Source: Candidatus Methanogasteraceae archaeon UBA261 (GTDB taxonomy: Archaea > Halobacteriota > Methanosarcinia > Methanosarcinales > Methanogasteraceae). From it: a DNA stretch of 5,873 bases. The position numbers were made by a program, and so were the translations under genes. The notes under the pieces are model-generated. The model was not told the DNA's origin. It saw only the letters and a list, made by a program, of their open reading frames with translations, and ran no database searches. The stretch is from contig DAWR01000198.1 of the NCBI GenBank assembly GCA_002506015.1, positions 617-6,489 on the forward strand. The letters run 5' to 3'. Below, piece by piece: positions 4,945 through 5,873 of this stretch. Position 1 is the stretch's first letter; each line of letters opens with the position of its first letter.

Positions 4945-4966
4945 GATTGCAATCTCGTGGTGCAAC

Positions 4967-4975
4967 TTAAATAAA
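4967..4975. promoter_or_regulatory. Shared bidirectional TATA element for the PUA gene and dphB
   Basis: TTAAATAAA on the + strand and TTTATTTAA on the - strand are both TATA-like. The centre near 4971 is about 25-26 bases from the dphB ATG (4996) and about 26-27 bases from the PUA ATG (4944), the usual archaeal TATA-to-start distance. Neither start has a Shine-Dalgarno. This suggests two leaderless transcripts fired in opposite directions from a single element. The 51-base gap holds no other AT-rich candidate. Confidence 0.6.
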
Positions 4976-4995
4976 CTGATGCCAGAATCACTCCT

Positions 4996-5787
4996 ATGCT
5001 CACGTTTGTCGGTCTTGGACTCTACGATGAAGAGGACGTTACGTTAAAGGGCGTCAGGGCAATAAGAGACTCGGATATGGTATTTGCCGAGTTTTACACC
5101 TCGAAAATGATGGGAACAACCATCGAACGCATGGAATCGCTCTACCAAAAGAATGTAACAGTGCTTTCACGAAACGAGATTGAGATAGACCCGGCGTGGC
5201 TGCACCATGCGATTGAAGAGGATGTGGTGCTCCTTACCGGTGGAGACCCGATGGTATCAACAACGCACGTCGATCTCCGTCTGCGTGCATCCGATCTCGG
5301 AATCGAGACGGCAATCGTCCATGGTTCGTCGATTGCATCTGCGGTAGCGGGTCTTACGGGCTTGCAGAACTACCGGTTCGGAAAATCGGCAACCATTCCT
5401 TTTCCCTATCATGGCAGGTCGAAGACCGTGATTTCGGAGACGCCGTACAATGTCATCCTGCAAAACCGCGATAACGATCTTCACACATTGTTGTTCCTTG
5501 ATATCGATCCCAAGCAGGGCTTCATGACGATTCCGCATGCGGTCGAGTTGTTGATGCGAGTCGATGAGTCAGATGCTCTTGAGGATGCGCTCGGCGTGGG
5601 GATTGCGCGGGCAGGATCGCTTGACGCAGTTGTCAAGTGCGACCGCCTCCTAAGCCTTGCCGCATTCGATTTTGGTGCGCCTATGCACGTGTTAATCGTT
5701 CCTGCGACTCTGCACCAGATGGAGGCGGAAGCGCTGGTCAGGTTTGCGGGCGCACCCGGTGATGTGGGTGCAGGTGAGGCATTTTGA
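4996..5787 (+). CDS. dphB: Diphthine synthase (EF-2 diphthamide methyltransferase)
   Basis: A 263-residue protein, the normal length for archaeal DphB. It transfers methyl groups from S-adenosylmethionine to the modified histidine of elongation factor 2, the second stage of diphthamide synthesis in the cytosol. It belongs to the tetrapyrrole-methylase fold superfamily. Seen in sequence: FVGLGLYDEEDVTLKG at 4-19, AEFYTS at 31-36, the SAM-binding TGGDPM at 81-86, then STTHVDL, HGSSIASAVAGLTGLQNYRFGK (109-130) and TIPFPYHG. Near the C-terminus are GIARAGS (202-208) and a strand MHVLIVP (230-236). The ATG at 4996 starts directly with the first beta strand, and no Shine-Dalgarno precedes it. It is divergent from the PUA-protein gene and probably shares its promoter element. 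The last residues (GAPGDVGAGEAF) are low in complexity and likely disordered. Identification is secure. Confidence 0.96.
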   Translation: MLTFVGLGLYDEEDVTLKGVRAIRDSDMVFAEFYTSKMMGTTIERMESLYQKNVTVLSRNEIEIDPAWLHHAIEEDVVLLTGGDPMVSTTHVDLRLRASDLGIETAIVHGSSIASAVAGLTGLQNYRFGKSATIPFPYHGRSKTVISETPYNVILQNRDNDLHTLLFLDIDPKQGFMTIPHAVELLMRVDESDALEDALGVGIARAGSLDAVVKCDRLLSLAAFDFGAPMHVLIVPATLHQMEAEALVRFAGAPGDVGAGEAF

Positions 5788-5873
5788 CCGTACGTACTCA
5801 GTATTGTGTGAATATCCACATATAAAACCACGAGATTTCACGAGATTAACACAGAAATCTTGTGAAGATGGCT
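5788..5873 (+). other. Non-coding tail after dphB with direct repeat, hairpin and possible promoter
   Basis: No gene is supported here. CACGAGATT occurs at 5829-5837 and 5839-5847 (10-base period). CACGAGATTTC (5829-5839) can also pair with GAAATCTTGTG (5854-5864) over 11 positions with one G-U pair in the + strand RNA, around a 14-base loop. This may shape the dphB 3' end; there is no long T tract after it. TATAAAA at 5821-5827 could be the TATA box of a following gene, with an ATG at 5868 as one possible start at the window edge. Confidence 0.5.

Noticed and set aside
4945..4965. TTG start adding seven residues to the PUA protein
   Set aside because: It lies next to the shared TATA element, and the family normally begins at the MELHIKSRHH-type N-terminus.
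5829..5864. CRISPR-like repeat
   Set aside because: Only two 9-base copies with a 1-base gap and no spacers; it cannot be a CRISPR array.

Overview
The window reads as archaeal DNA, most likely from a methanogen- or ANME-type euryarchaeon (Halobacteriota). Four things point there: a diphthine synthase gene (archaeal/eukaryotic EF-2 modification), an archaeal MCT-1-like PUA protein, a surface protein ending in a PGF-CTERM archaeosortase signal, and promoter spacing that suggests leaderless transcripts at several starts. I cannot fix the genus from sequence alone.

Layout. (1) 1-828, + strand: the 3' part of a secreted beta-propeller protein made of 46-47 residue PD40/TolB-like repeats, cut by the left window edge and ending in a PGF-CTERM tail. 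(2) 820-4302, - strand: a compact seven-gene ferrous-iron uptake operon. In transcription order it is feoA, a second feoA, a free-standing FeoB G protein, a separate FeoB membrane permease, an unrecognised four-helix membrane protein, a FeoC-like winged-helix protein with four cysteines, and a DtxR-family metalloregulator. Gaps are 4-base overlaps, zero, or up to 18 bases, so translation is probably coupled. (3) 4303-4452: the feo control region, rich in TAGG/CCTA half-sites, with one long perfect inverted repeat. (4) 4453-4944, - strand: PUA RNA-binding protein. (5) 4996-5787, + strand: dphB, divergent from the PUA gene and apparently sharing one symmetric TATA element with it. (6) 5788-5873: short non-coding tail with a 10-base direct repeat, a hairpin and a possible promoter for the next gene.

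How it fits together: the G protein and permease together replace the usual single-chain FeoB, assisted by two FeoA SH3-like proteins and probably by the novel membrane protein. The DtxR-type protein likely represses the operon when Fe(II) is sufficient. A 12-base TAGG-N4-CCTA palindrome lies just upstream of feoA, and an 11/12 identical one lies just upstream of dtxR, both in the same position relative to the ATG. That supports both operon control and autoregulation.

The most interesting points are the split FeoB that lacks the helical (GDI) domain, the uncharacterised membrane protein locked into the operon by an ATGA overlap, the matched operators, and the bidirectional promoter.
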